Positions 42,370 to 54,282 of a stretch of 64,000 bases of DNA are shown here, piece after piece. The stretch's first letter is position 1; each line of letters begins with the position of its first letter. The notes under the pieces were generated by a model. That model saw nothing but the letters and a program-made list of their open reading frames with translations, made no database searches and was not told the origin of the DNA. This DNA is from Geotrypetes seraphini (lineage: Eukaryota > Chordata > Amphibia > Gymnophiona > Dermophiidae), in the NCBI RefSeq assembly GCF_902459505.1, contig NC_047101.1:14730705-14794704 (forward strand), written 5' to 3'. The position numbers and the translations under genes were made by a program.

Positions 42370-44309
42370 TAAAGCAATGTTACTTACCGTAACAGTTGTT
42401 ATCCAGGGACAGCAGGCAGCTATTCTCACTAGTGGGTGATGTCATCCGACAGAGCCCCGATACGGACATCTTACAAGCATGTCTTGCTTGAAGAAACTCA
42501 GAAGTTTCGAGATGCCCGCACCGCGCATGCGCCAGTGCCTTCCCGCCCGATGGTCCGGGCGTGTCTCCTCAGTTCAGGTAGCTAGCTGAGAAGCCAACCC
42601 AGGGGAGGTGGGTGGGCTGCTTTATCCCAGGACAAGCAGGCCGGTATTCTCACTAGTGGGTGACCTCCAAGCTAACCTCAATGGGATGGAGGGAGAGTTG
42701 GCAACTTAGGAGAATAAATTCTGTAACACTGTTTGGCCAAACTGTCCATCCCGTCTGGAGAAAGTATCCAGACAATAATGAGAGGTGAATGTATGAACTG
42801 AGGACCAAGTGGCAGCCTTACAAATCTCCTCGATCGGTGTCGATCTGAGGAAGGCTACAGAGGCTGCCATTGCTCTGACCTTATGGGCTGTGACCTTACA
42901 GGGAAGGGATAATCCAGCCTGGGCATAGCAAAAAGAGATACAAGCCGCCATCCAGTTGGAGATGGTACGCTTCGATACAGGTCGTCCCAACTTGTTTGGA
43001 TCAAAGGAGACAAAAAGTTGAGGAGCAGTTCTGTGTGGTTTGGTGCGATCCAGGTAGAAAGCCAAAGCACGTTTACAGTCCAGAGTATGAAGAGCTGATT
43101 CTCCAGAATGAGAATGAGGCTTTGGAAAAAACACTGGAAGTACAATAGATTGGTTGAGATGAAATTCAGAGACCACTTTAGGCAGGAATTTCGGATGAGT
43201 GCGAAGGACCACTTTGTCATGATGGAACACTGTGAAAGGTGGATCCGCCACTAAGGCCTGAAGCTCACTGACCCTGCGAGCAGATGTGAGGGCCACCAGA
43301 AAAACCACTTTCCAGGTGAGAAACTTAAGAGGAGCCTTGTTGAGAGGCTCAAAAGGAGGTTTCATAAGCAGAGAAAGGACAACATTGAGATCCCAAACCA
43401 CTGGAGGAGGTTTGAGAGGAGGGTTGACATGAAAAAGTCCTTTCATAAATCTGGAAACCACAGGATGAGCAGAGAGAGGTTTCCCTTGTAGAGGCTGATG
43501 GAAAGCCGCAATAGCACTCAGGTGGACTCGTATAGATGTAGACTTGAGACCAGACTGAGACAGGTGTAGAAGATAGTCCAATACAGAGGATAGGGAGGCT
43601 CGCTGAGGCTCCTTGGAATTGGAAATACACCAGGAAGAAAATCTAGTCCATTTCTGGGAGTAGCATTGACGAGTAGCAGGCTTCCTGGAAGCCTCCAAGA
43701 CATCCCTCACCGCCTGGGAAAACTGGTGAGGAGTTACGTTGAGAGGAACCAAGCTGTCAGGTGGAGAGACTGCAGGTTGGGATGAAGCAGTGATCCTTGA
43801 TGCTGAGTAAGTAGTGAAGGAAACACTGGAAGAAGTACCAGCTCCCTGCTGCTGAGTTGAAGTAGAAGGGAGAACCAAGGTTGTCTGGGCCACCGAGGAG
43901 CTATCAGAATCATGGTGGCCTGGTCGGATCTCAACTTGACCAGAGTCTTTTGAATGAGAGGAAATGGAGGAAACACATACAGAAAGCGATTCCCCCAATC
44001 CAGCAGAAAGGCATCTGCCTCGAGGCGCTGAGGAGTGTAGATCCTGGAGCAAAACTGAGGCAGTTTGAAGTTGTGGGGAGCCGCAAAGAGGTCGATCTGA
44101 GGCGTCCCCCATTGTGCAAAGATGCGATGAAGGGGGTTGGAATGGAGTGTCCATTCGTGAGGCTGGAGAAGTCGACTCAAGTTGTCTGCCAAGACATTGT
44201 CCTTCCTCTGAATGTAGACAGCTTTGAGGAAGGTGTTGTGGCGAACCGCCCAATCCCAGACCCTGAGAGCTTCCTGGCAGAGGGAGGACGAGCCCGTGCC
44301 CCCTTGCTT
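42370..44309 (-). mobile_element. DIRS-type retroelement fossil: RNase H end, tyrosine recombinase, terminus
   Basis: Broken relic of a tyrosine-recombinase retroelement. Parts on the minus strand: the RNase H end with a NVLADNLSR motif (43734-44309), an overlapping long recombinase frame (42706-44309) with ARRVSEL, AHKVRA and HTFTSHY motif regions, and the terminal region (42370-42705). The latter repeats TATTCTCACTAGTGGGTGA at about 42420 and 42650, as DIRS internal and terminal repeats do. The upstream half (RT and gag-like part) is missing. The open recombinase frame suggests a fairly young copy. Confidence 0.85.
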
Positions 44310-46281
44310 GAGAGATGGGGAGGAATGTAGGAACATCAGGCCCAGGTAAAGTCCTTCCGAGTTCAAATGTCATGGTGGAATTTGTGGGTTTGATGTGCGG
44401 GTAAGGCAAGCAATCCTGAAAGATTGAAAAGTTGCTGATGCCTGGCCACTAGACCTTTCTTTAGTTTTGTGCAGGTTGGAGCTGTTGGGGCAACTTGTCC
44501 ATGGCTCTAAAAAGCCACCGGCCATTACTAAGTTATTTCCCTGGCTCGTGTTTTTAGTGTGCATGGATTAGCTGCAAGGGCCATGTCTTGGCAAAAAAAA
44601 ATGCCTTTCTCGTGGGTCCTACGTCCTTATCGGAGCGGCGTTAGGTTCCGTGAGAGATGGGGAGGATTGTAGGAACATCGGGCCCAGGTAAAGTCCTTCC
44701 GAGTTCAAATGTCATGGTGGAATATGTGGGTTTGATGTGCGGGTAAGGCAAGCAATCCTGAAAGATTGAAAAGTTGCTGATGCCTGGCCACTAGACCTTT
44801 CTTTAGTTTTGTGCAGGTTGGAGCTATTGGGGCAACTTGTCCATGGCTCTAAAAAAGCCACCGGCCATTACTAAGTCATTTCCCTGGCTCGTGTTTTTAG
44901 TGTACATGGATTAGCTGCATGGGCCATGTCTTGGCAAAAAAATGCCTTCCTCAGGGGTCCTACGTCCTTACCGGGACGACGTTAGGTTCCGTGAGAGATG
45001 GGGAGGAATGTAGGAACATCAGGCCCAGGTAAAGTCCTTCCGAGTTCAAATGTCATGGTGGAATATGTGGGTTTGATGTGCGGGTAAGGCAAGCAATCCT
45101 GAAAGATTGAAAAGTTGCTGATGCCTGGCCACTAGACCTTTCTTTAGTTTTGTGCAGGTTGGAGCTATTGGGGCAACTTGTCCATGGCTCTAAAAAAGCC
45201 ACCGGCCATTACTAAGTCATTTCCCTGGCTCGTGTTTTTAGTGTACATGGATTAGCTGCATGGGCCATGTCTTGGCAAAAAAATGCCTTCCTCAGGGGTC
45301 CTACGTCCTTACTGGGACGACGTTAGGTTCCGTGAGAGATGGGGAGGAATGTAGGAACATCAGGCCCAGGTAAAGTCCTTCCGAGTTCAAATGTCATGGT
45401 GGAATTTGTGGGTTTGATGTCCGGGTAAGGCAAGCAATCCTGAAAGATTGAAAAGTTGCTGATGCCTGGCCACTAGACCTTTCTTTAGTTTTGTGCAGGT
45501 TGGAGCTATTGGGGCAACTTGTCCATGGCTCTAAAAAAGCCACCGGCCATTACTAAGTCATTTCCCTGGCTCGTGTTTTTAGTGTACATGGATTAGCTGC
45601 ATGGGCCATGTCTTGGCAAAAAAATGCCTTCCTCAGGGGTCCTACGTCCTTACCGGGACGACGTTAGGTTCCGTGAGAGATGGGGAGGAATGTAGGAACA
45701 TCAGGCCCAGGTAAAGTCCTTCCGAGTTCAAATGTCATGGTGGAATATGTGGGTTTGATGTGCGGGTAAGGCAAGCAATCCTGAAAGATTGAAAAGTTGC
45801 TGATGCCTGGCCACTAGACCTTTCTTTAGTTTTGTGCAGGTTGGAGCTATTGGGGCAACTTGTCCATGGCTCTAAAAAAGCCACCGGCCATTACTAAGTC
45901 ATTTCCCTGGCTCGTGTTTTTAGTGTACATGGATTAGCTGCATGGGCCATGTCTTGGCAAAAAAATGCCTTCCTCAGGGGTCCTACGTCCTTACTGGGAC
46001 GACGTTAGGTTCCGTGAGAGATGGGGAGGAATGTAGGAACATCAGGCCCAGGTAAAGTCCTTCCGAGTTCAAATGTCATGGTGGAATTTGTGGGTTTGAT
46101 GTCCGGGTAAGGCAAGCAATCCTGAAAGATTGAAAAGTTGCTGATGCCTGGCCACTAGACCTTTCTTTAGTTTTGTGCAGGTTGGAGCTATTGGGGCAAC
46201 TTGTCCATGGCTCTAAAAAAGCCACCAGCCATTACTAAGTCATTTCCCTGGCTGGTGTTTTTAGTGTGCGTGGATTAGCTG
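44310..46281. repeat. 341-bp satellite array, about 5.8 units
   Basis: GAGAGATGGGGAGGAATGTA recurs at 44310, 44652, 44993, 45334, 45675 and 46016, a period of 341-342 bp. The last unit is partial. Units differ by few bases. Variant sites (AATATG/AATTTG, GTGCGGG/GTCCGGG, ACCGGG/ACTGGG) alternate in units 3-6, a two-unit higher-order pattern. The left edge coincides exactly with the end of the DIRS homology. Confidence 0.95.
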
Positions 46282-46299
46282 CTTTGCAGAAGGAAGATG

Positions 46300-46620
46300 G
46301 ACTAAGAATGTGAAGAATCTCTTGACAAATTTAAAATCAGACTCGAAACCTTACCACAATACAAGCTAAGATCCATTCCCCTTTACATTAACGATGAACC
46401 AGAACCTGCTTTTAAGAAGCCACCTCCCCTCTCGTTCATCCCTTTCCCCTCCTTCCTTTCCTTTAAATTTTATTTTTCTTCCATGTAATTTTGAATCTTA
46501 CCCTCAGTGCCTATTGTATCAAATCATCCTCGTCTTGTCAAGTTTTTAAATTGTTGGTTTTGCAAACTGACCAGATACTTGTTGATGGTCGGTATATCAA
46601 AAAGTAAATAAACTGGTTGT
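46300..46620 (+). mobile_element. L2-type LINE 3' end
   Basis: The coding scrap LDKFKIRLETLPQYKLRSIP-like is followed by a CT-rich UTR and the tail GATGGTCGGTATATCAAAAA then GTAAATAAA. It follows the satellite array directly. Confidence 0.6.
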
Positions 46621-47172
46621 GAAACCTCACAGCTTCAAGCATCTCGTCAGCCTCGTGCTGAAGGCCAAAGCCCAGCTACCCGTTTGACCTTTTGACGCCA
46701 CAGAGTCCAAGTAGGGGGGGAGGGGTGCAGAAAACTTGTTCCAGCCTTACAAATTCATTTGGTCAGAAGACTAAAGGATTTCCTCTTGGGAAGACGAGAA
46801 TTCCAGGGCCCCCCCCCCCCCCCCCAGACTTTAGCCGGAAGGAGGAGAAGGTAAATAATTCTATGAACCTTTTTGAAAGAAAAGCTCATTTTCAGGCAAA
46901 GTGTAAATTCAATTAAGGGTCCACATTTCTACTTGAAACCCAGTGAGTTTGAGGAATAGAAAAATATACAATTATTGGATAATGTGTATCCGTGTGAGGA
47001 ATGGCGGTAATGATCCCAGCAGTGGTTTGCAAAGATTTGACAGCTGGCCAAGCTTTCTTGCAGACACTGGGGAGGAGGCTGGATTTGACTCTGTTTTCTT
47101 TGGCTGAGCCCCTCTGAATGTGGAAGTTCGCATTTGGCTTATGCTTAATTGATGGCTGCTTTCTTTACTAAC
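46621..47172. other. Unassigned DNA
   Basis: Contains a G-run (46713) and a C-run (46810). Nothing else recognised. Confidence 0.3.
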
Positions 47173-47541
47173 CTTGGACACTCTAGATAGGGCTTTTGGG
47201 AGCCCGAGCCCAAGCTCTTCTACGCTCTTCTGACACACGCAGAAATCCTGGCAGCCTTCTCGGTCCCGGAGAGAACCCGAAGACCCATCTGAATGCCGTG
47301 ACATTGGAGCAAGTAACTCCAACGTATCCGGAAAGCATGGTGTCTGTGAACTGCGGCCACCACGGACCTCTCCCGAGGTGAGGCGCAAAAAGCGGTTCAT
47401 GATCATTTTCTTGGGATGGGAGAGGAACCCGGAAATGACCACCCCATTGGGGCTCAAAGCCCACGGGGAAATATTCAAGATACCAGGAAGCATTCCATAG
47501 CCCGCGTGTAAATCGAAATACCTTGGTGTACCCTCATCCAA
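47173..47541 (-). CDS. Possible host exon, product unknown
   Basis: An open frame on the minus strand reads FLSHPKKMIMNRFLRLTSGE, GRSSQTPCFPDTLELLAP, SRHSDGSSGSLRDREG and SVEELGLGLPKALSRVSK. It ends at a consensus donor, CCAAG|GTTAGT (47173/47172). Composition is protein-like and not repeat-like. No family was recognised and no acceptor is clear. If it is real, the start might be the ATG at 47541 or the internal ATG near 47400. Confidence 0.3.
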
Positions 47542-49015
47542 GGGCAGGAATTACATCTTAAAAAAATCCTGAGGAGCAAAGGAGGAGAGTGTACAAGTCC
47601 TCTAGGGTTTCAGCGTACTATGTATAGGCAAATGACTGAGTGTGTGTGTATGTGGGGTTGGCAGGAGGCAGCTGTGTTGTACAGCTGATATTTGAGCTCG
47701 GTGTTTTTGGGATTCAGTTCCTTCTGAAATTGTAGGAGACTTCAGGGAGATTATAAACAAGACCTCCAGCCAGACAAGCGTTCCCTTCTTCCTGCTCGTT
47801 AAAGGTACAGTTCCAGAGGGTCACTGTTTGACTGAAATATTGTGTTGGTGTTCATTTTCTGAAAAGGTACCAGGACCTAAGTATGCCAGCTTCTACTTTT
47901 TATGCCACTGCTAAGGAGGTTGGAGGGTGGTTGGTGAGTGTGGTTGGCTTTTTTTTGTTGTTGTTGTTGCTGACATGGTGCCAGGTTCTTTTGGAGTTGG
48001 GCCTCAGGTTTTGCTAAAGGTGGCAGCGATTGGAGTGACGATGTTGACAGGTGAGGGGTGGTAGATAACATTTTTAGGGACATTAAATGTTAACATAGTA
48101 TGTGAATCGTGACCAAAATTAGAAGCCAACAAACTGTATAAGGAATTAGAGTAGTTCTGTTAGGAATCCATGTGCTGTGTTTGAACTGGGTTAATAAGTA
48201 GCCAGGCAGATAAGGCATCTAGCTATTAGATAACAAACACTTAGATTTATTGCAGGGTGTGGGCAAGATGGGAAGGCGGAAGCAGTTACACTCTTTGACT
48301 TTGGAGTTTTGAAGGGTCTTTGGTGTTACCGGTCCTACCATACGAGTATCTGCTCCTGACTTTAGTTCTGTGGCCACCTATTTTGTGACCTTTCTTTAAA
48401 TTAAATACATTGTATAAAATAAGGGTTGAATGACCCACTCAACAAGGGGCCCTAACTTTTTTGTGGCTGAAGAGGGATGTGTGGTCATTGTTTGACCACT
48501 ACTATTCAGTAGGCCATGCTAGGACCAGTCTTCTATTTTTTTTTTTCCTGAGGCAGACCATGATATTAGGTCTCCAAATTTGGGGCCAGTAATAGCCCTG
48601 CATTTTCTTTGCGGAAACCCCTCAAATTGGCACGCAAGGATCTGGGGGGAGGGGAAGGTGTTAGGCAGAGGACGGCATTAGGAATGGGGAGGCAAAATTG
48701 GAGAGCCCTTAATGAGCTGTGAAGGGAAAGAGCCTTTCGGTATGTAATCCTGTCTCAGCGTGGAGGAGGACGAGGATGACAGGCCTCTCGGTGACCTTCT
48801 CGTGGAAGGGTTGATGATGAAGGAAGCCTTGGGTCTACTTCTCCTCTAGGATGGGGGGGCTATGTGGAGTGGTGGGAGGGGAGGGATGCACTGGAGCTCA
48901 TTCTGCAGAATTTAGTTAAGGAGTGAATTTAACCCTTTAGTCAGGGACTTGAGCAATGGTTTTTCTTTGTCTCGTCCTATAAAGTAAAACGATTGTCTCG
49001 TCAGCCCATTATAAG
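47542..49015. other. Unassigned DNA
   Basis: Ordinary composition with GTT repeats at about 47960. No gene or repeat recognised; possibly single-copy sequence. Confidence 0.3.
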
Positions 49016-49105
49016 TAGGGTTACCAGACGTCTGGATTTCCGAGGACTTGTCCGGGGGTCTGGACGGCTTTTCAAAGTTGTAAGACTGGCGGGAAGAGCT
49101 TATCA
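49016..49105. mobile_element. End of an AGGGTTACCAGA-type MITE
   Basis: TAGGGTTACCAGACGTCTGG and CGAGGACTTGTCCGGGG match the ends of the element at 54283-55376. The partner end may be at 51530-51556 (AAATCTGGTAGCCCTA). Confidence 0.55.
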
Positions 49106-49280
49106 ACTGGTCAGTTTCCATCTCTATGGCAGTTAGCCATAGTTTGTCCTGTACTAAAGAAGCCGACCCTAGGTCCCTCTGTCCTAGTGCACTACTGACC
49201 TATTTCTAAACTGTGTCTCATGTAAAAAAAAAAAAAAAATGCTGGAGAAAATAGTTCATGTACACTTATCTTTTCCTTGC

Positions 49281-49397
49281 AGATTTCCTCGATGGGCGTA
49301 GAACGGAGGAAAGCCACAGAAGCAGCCATAGCTCTGACCCTGTGGGCCGTGACAGCACCTTCCAGTGAGAGACCGGCCCGAGCATAACAGAACTGAA
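49281..49397 (-). mobile_element. Short DIRS-type recombinase fossil
   Basis: About 115 bp resembling 42820-42935 of the larger DIRS copy (TTTCCTCGATGGGCGTAGAA, GCCATAGCTCTGACCCTGTG). Diverged, so an older or different subfamily; broken. Confidence 0.65.
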
Positions 49398-50324
49398 GTA
49401 TTGGAGAAATTTAAAAAACAATTTTAAAAAACCCCAGAGATGTGTTTTAATTTTGTGCTGAGCACTTCCTTGAATTTTCCTTTGAAATACATTTCTGTTA
49501 TTAAACAGTGCGCCTCTTCTTTTAATAAGGGCTAGATGGAATTTCTGATTTTTGAAATGATAACAATTATGCAAAATGATTTGTTATGTTTCCATATCCT
49601 GTTATGTTTCTTTGTAAACGTTATTTGGAAATTTCACAATTAAAAAAAATAATAATTTTGTGCTGAGCGCAATCAGTGGCCCAACCCCCACATTGCCCTG
49701 GCCTTACCAGCTGATGACCACCTTCAGCCCCTCAGGTCCAGGGGCCAGAACTCGCCCAAGCTGCTGCAGCCCCCTGAACCTGCTCAGCTTTCACCACTGT
49801 CCAAATAGCCACGGAAGAACTGGTCTATTACCACGAAACGTTGGCGAGAACGGGACGTACCCAGGTTGAATACACTGTTTTGTGGTTTGTCTCACCCCCA
49901 TTTTTTTTTTTTTTTTTGCTTACTCAACTGGTGAAAGTATTTTATGCCAATGATGTCCAGTTGGGCAGAGCTAGCTGCATAATGGTTCACCTGTGACCTG
50001 AGGCTTTTTCTGTCATCTCTGTAGGCGTCTGGTGGGAGAACATATTTTGCAGTTTGTTTAAGTGGAGAGGAATTGAATTGGGCAACATATTCCCATTAAT
50101 AAAGTCAGACTAAAACACTTTTTCACTATCTTTGTTGTCTGGACATTTTGCTTTTCCATCGTCTTGGTCCCAGTTTTTCTTTTCTGCTTTCATGTTAGTC
50201 TTCTGCTAATTCTCTTTCTAGCGTCTGCTGTCCATTTTAATTTATTCTCTCTTCTCTCTTGTTTCATTCCCTCACTACATCTAAGATATTCATTCTTCCT
50301 TTTCAGTTACTTCCCTTTTTTTTT
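49398..50324. other. Unassigned DNA
   Basis: 49815-49870 contains CACGAAACGTTGGCGAGAAC followed by GGGACGTACCCAGG, a phrase common in dispersed repeats. No gene. Confidence 0.3.
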
Positions 50325-50740
50325 ACTCAGAGGGTGGTGGACACCTGGAATGCGCTTCCGGAGGTTGTGATAGGACAGAGTACACTGTGGGGTTTTAAAG
50401 AAGGATTGGATAAATTCCTGAAGGATAGGGGGATTGAGGGATACAGACAGAGGTGGAGATAGGTTATAGAAAGAATAATAATAATAATAATTTATTTCTT
50501 ATATACCGCTATACCGTGAAGTTCGAAGCGGTTTACAATAAAGATACATTTGACAGTACATGGGATAGAAATGGTTTACAATAAAGATACGTTTAGTCAG
50601 TAAGGGGGATTAAAGGGTTTAGACAAGGATCACCTTACATGTCATGGACCTGATGGGCCGCCGCAGCTGCGGACTGCTGGGCGCGATGGACCTCTGGGCT
50701 GACCCATCAGAGGCAACTTCTTATGTTCTTATCCATCCAA
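50325..50740 (+). mobile_element. CR1 LINE 3' end, interrupted by an L2 tail
   Basis: 50325-50470 encodes QRVVDTWNALPEVVIGQSTL and GFKEGLDKFLKDRGIEGYRQ. 50626-50740 is the CR1 3' UTR (GACCTGATGGGCCGCCGCAG, ending CTTCTTATGTTCTTATC). The gap at about 50471-50625 is a reverse L2-type tail (ATTTATTTCTTATATACCGC, CGAAGCGGTTTACAATAAAG). Confidence 0.85.
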
Positions 50741-52214
50741 ATTTCACCCTTTCTCCTTTTTAATTTTCAGCTACCTATTAATTTTCCATCTCCTAGCTCT
50801 CCCATCTTTAACAGCTTCCTATTTTCTTCCATCTAATCCCCATGACCACATTTCTACTTCTGTACTAGTGCTGCCCGGATAGGAGGGTAGTTGGGAAAAG
50901 AAAGGGAGAGATGGTGGACCCTGGGGTGGTGGGGAAGGAAGGAGAGATGCTGGATGAAAGGATAGTTAAGAAAAGGTAGATCTGTGGAGGGAGATGAAAA
51001 AAAGGAAAGATGCCAGACCTCCTGGGGAGGGAAGAGAAACGGAAGGGGAGGACAGAGATGGAAGATGGATGGTTAGCAGGGAGAAAGAAAGAGACCCTGG
51101 CAAGCAAGTTATCAGAAGACAACCAGAGCCTGAGACCAACAAAATTTGAATAATGACAAGACAACAAAAGGTAGAAAAACTAATTTTATTTTTTGTTTTG
51201 TGATTACAATATGTCAGATTTGAAATGTGTATCCTGCCAGAGCTGGTGTTAGACCACAAACATGAACTAGGATTTAACAGAGAGAGGAAAAGTCTTTTTT
51301 GTTTGTTTATTTTGTTTACACCACAGCGCTGTAAAATAAACCCACCAGGATGTTTGAAAAAAAAAAAAAAAATCCAACAAAAACACCCAATTGGGCAGGA
51401 AAATCGAATCGAATCGAAAAACCAATTCAATAGGCTGAATCGAATCGAATCAAAATTTTTTTTCCTGAATCAGGCAGCACTACTCTGTACTTACTATTCT
51501 CCTCTCACTCATCTTGCTACCCCTACTGGCTAACCGGAAAATCTGGTAGCCCTATGCTAGGGGACCCAGTGTACTTGGGGGGCCTAGAATCCACTGAAGA
51601 ATTAATCCTACCCTGACGGGACCACAGGATTTGCTTTTTACCACAGAGCAAGTAATCCAGTCATTAGGGTCATGGAACAGTTCATCGGTGCTATAATTTC
51701 ATCCGCCTTGATTACTGATGTCTCTCAAATACAATCGATATCAAATGAGATCCCTGACGGGCGGTAGTTCACTGCGGGTGGTTCTCGCCTGATCCCGCTA
51801 AATGTTAGTGAGTCCACACTTGCACTCTGGTTTTAATTTTGGACATATTCAATATTGATATTCTCTATGACAACCTGTGAACGAAAAAATTAAACAAATG
51901 TGTTAGTGTCAATATGGATAAATAATAGAGCTGTATATCAGTTACAATTTTTAATCGCACAATTAATCACATAAAGTGCCCTCTCACAATTAATCCTGTA
52001 TAGTGCAATGCATACACAGCAGGCATAAATTCTCAGAATTGACACATTTCAATTCAGTTGTTCTCACAGAAAGGGGATATGTCAAATCCAATTTACCCCC
52101 TTACTGAACTAAAAATAAAATAATTTATCTTACCTTTGTTGTCTGCTGATTTTCGTTTCGCATCTCTGGTTCTGCTTCCCTGCTCTGTCTATTCCCCTCT
52201 TAAAGTGGCTAGAC
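50741..52214. other. Unassigned DNA
   Basis: A repeat of AATCGAATCGAATC lies at 51400-51445. A TCTGGTAGCCCTA element end lies at 51545. A purine-rich stretch covers 50880-51110. No gene. Confidence 0.35.
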
Positions 52215-53230
52215 AGGTTGAAAAGCTAGAAGGATGCTAGGTTGCATAGGGAGAGGTTTGACCAGTAGGAAAAAAGAGGTACTGACGAGACCTCATTTAG
52301 AATATTGTGTACAATTCTGGAGGCCGCACCTTCAAAAAGATATAAAAAGGATGGAGTCGGTCCAGAGGAAGGCTACTAAAATGGTGTGTGATCTTCGTGA
52401 TAGGGCGTATGGGGATAGACTTAAAGATCTCAATCTGTAGACTTTGGAGGAAAGGAGGGCGAGTGACACGGTGACAAAATTCATCACCGTTCCCGTCCCC
52501 GCGGATAACCGCGGGAAACCATCTTCATGTCATTCTTTAAGGAGAGAGGGAAGAATCAGAGTATGAATGGCCACAACCACTGACCCACAAGCTTTGCTTT
52601 GAAGAATGCTGGTGTTGAAGGACAGAGGTTGAAACAGACACTACAGAATGACAGTCTCTGGTATCCAGAGCAGATATTGTGATGTCATAATGCCTCATTC
52701 CACCAGTGCCTAAGAGCCAATCACATCAGTGATGTCACAGTGGCTTCATTATCCTATGCTCCCATAAGAATCAGAGTATGAATGGCCAAAACCACTGACC
52801 CTCAAGCTTTGCTTTGAAGAATGCTGGTGTAGAAGGACCGAGGTTGAAACAGACACTACAGAATGACAGTCTCTGGTATCCAGAGCAGATATTGTGATGT
52901 CATAATGCCTCATTCCACCAGTGCCTAAGAGCCAATCACATCAGTGATGTCACAATGGCTTCATTATCCTTGGCTCCCATAAGAATCAGAGTATGAATGG
53001 CCACAACCACTGACCCGAAAACTGTGCTTTGAAGAATGCTGGTGTAGAAGGACCGAGGTTGAAATAGACACTAGAAAATGACATGGGATTATTTCCCGCG
53101 GTTATCCGCGGGGACGGGAACGGTGATGAATTTTGTCACCGTGTCATTCTCTATAGAGACATTTAAATGCCTATGTGGTGTAAATGCACACGAGTCAAAT
53201 CTCAGTTAAAGTGTGTTACAATTTTTAACA
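52215..53230 (+). mobile_element. Old CR1 copy split by an inverted-repeat element
   Basis: 52215-52460 encodes RPHLEYCVQFWRPHLQKDIK, RMESVQRKATKM and LEERRA-like sequence. 53151-53230 continues it (GAGACATTTAAATGCCTATG, 'CACACGAGTCAAATCTC'). The element at 52461-53150 lies between. Confidence 0.75.
52461..53150. mobile_element. Inverted-repeat DNA element with 215-bp tandem units
   Basis: The ends match over about 60 bp in inverted form: GTGACACGGTGACAAAATTC, ATCACCGTTCCCGTCCCCGC, GGATAACCGCGGGAAA. The interior is a 215-bp unit starting AGAATCAGAGTATGAATGGC at 52552, 52767 and 52982 (last partial). No transposase. A fragment of the same unit is at 10565. Confidence 0.88.
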
Positions 53231-54282
53231 CACGTTAAATATTTAACATGTTAATCACGCCATTAACATGTTAAATATGCAGCCCTAGTAAATAAGTAAG
53301 ATAAATTGATAATTGGGGCATAAAGGCATTAATATGCAATGAAAGCATTCAAATTTTTATCAGAGCACTTAAACATATTTCAGGGAATTTGTGTATTTTT
53401 ACATAATTTCTAGAAATTTCCTAGGTAAATAACATATTATACAAAATTTAAAGCTAGTCGTTGCTTTTCCACATAAAATTGTACCATTTTGTCACTAGCG
53501 CTTTTTAAAAATTACGACAACTCCAATAATGGCACCCCCCTATTCCCTATAAACTTTGATTACAGCTGGAGAGGGGGCAGGGGGGATTTCCCAGCGTAAT
53601 TTCAGCCCAGGCAGGAATAAATACAGATGACATGTCCCTATTTTAAGGTGTCACGTGTTAATTTAGGGAGTGAGGTAAGGCAAGGCCCCTGTATAACAAT
53701 CATCTCTACTTACTACAGGGATAAAGAGGAGGTTATAAAGGGAACCCCCCCCCTTCTCTTAGGAAAAAGGAATGTTTTCTTTCCATCTGTCCAACAACAT
53801 GAAAAGTGCCAGACAGAATTAGCACCGGGTCTAACAGCGAGGCCTAGTTTCCAGCCAGCCATAATCAGCATTTTCTTTCTGCAGCTGCTGGCTAACACGG
53901 GTGTTTTAATATCACGCACTGTAGATGTTTATCTTACTTCAGGCTCTATGATGCATAGCTGGGCTTTGAAACAGAAGGAAGCCCCAGCTGCTATAAAGAG
54001 TAAAAGGGGTGGGTCTTGATATACCACCTTTTCTGTGTGGTTACAATCACAGCGGCTCTACTAAGGATTCATAATTAGATCCCCTAAATATGCGTAATCT
54101 CGAGTGTGTGTGTCACCTAGGCAGTTGCCTAGTGCATGCCATGAGTGATACGTACCCAGTACATAAATTAAATGTATTTGTGGTTGGGACTAAGCCTGGA
54201 GTTGGTGCACATCAGAAGGCCGAGTGGACGATGCAGAAAGGCTTGCAATAGAGCCACTCACAGATGTTGATCGTATGTAGGG
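53231..54282. other. Unassigned, apparently low-repeat DNA
   Basis: 53520-54010 looks like single-copy sequence with no open coding signal I trust. It may contain non-coding regulatory DNA. No splice-bounded exon found. Confidence 0.3.

Noticed and set aside
49815-49870. GAAACGTTGGC phrase resembling part of a hammerhead
   Set aside because: No CUGANGA box at the right distance and no cleavage triplet in a stem.
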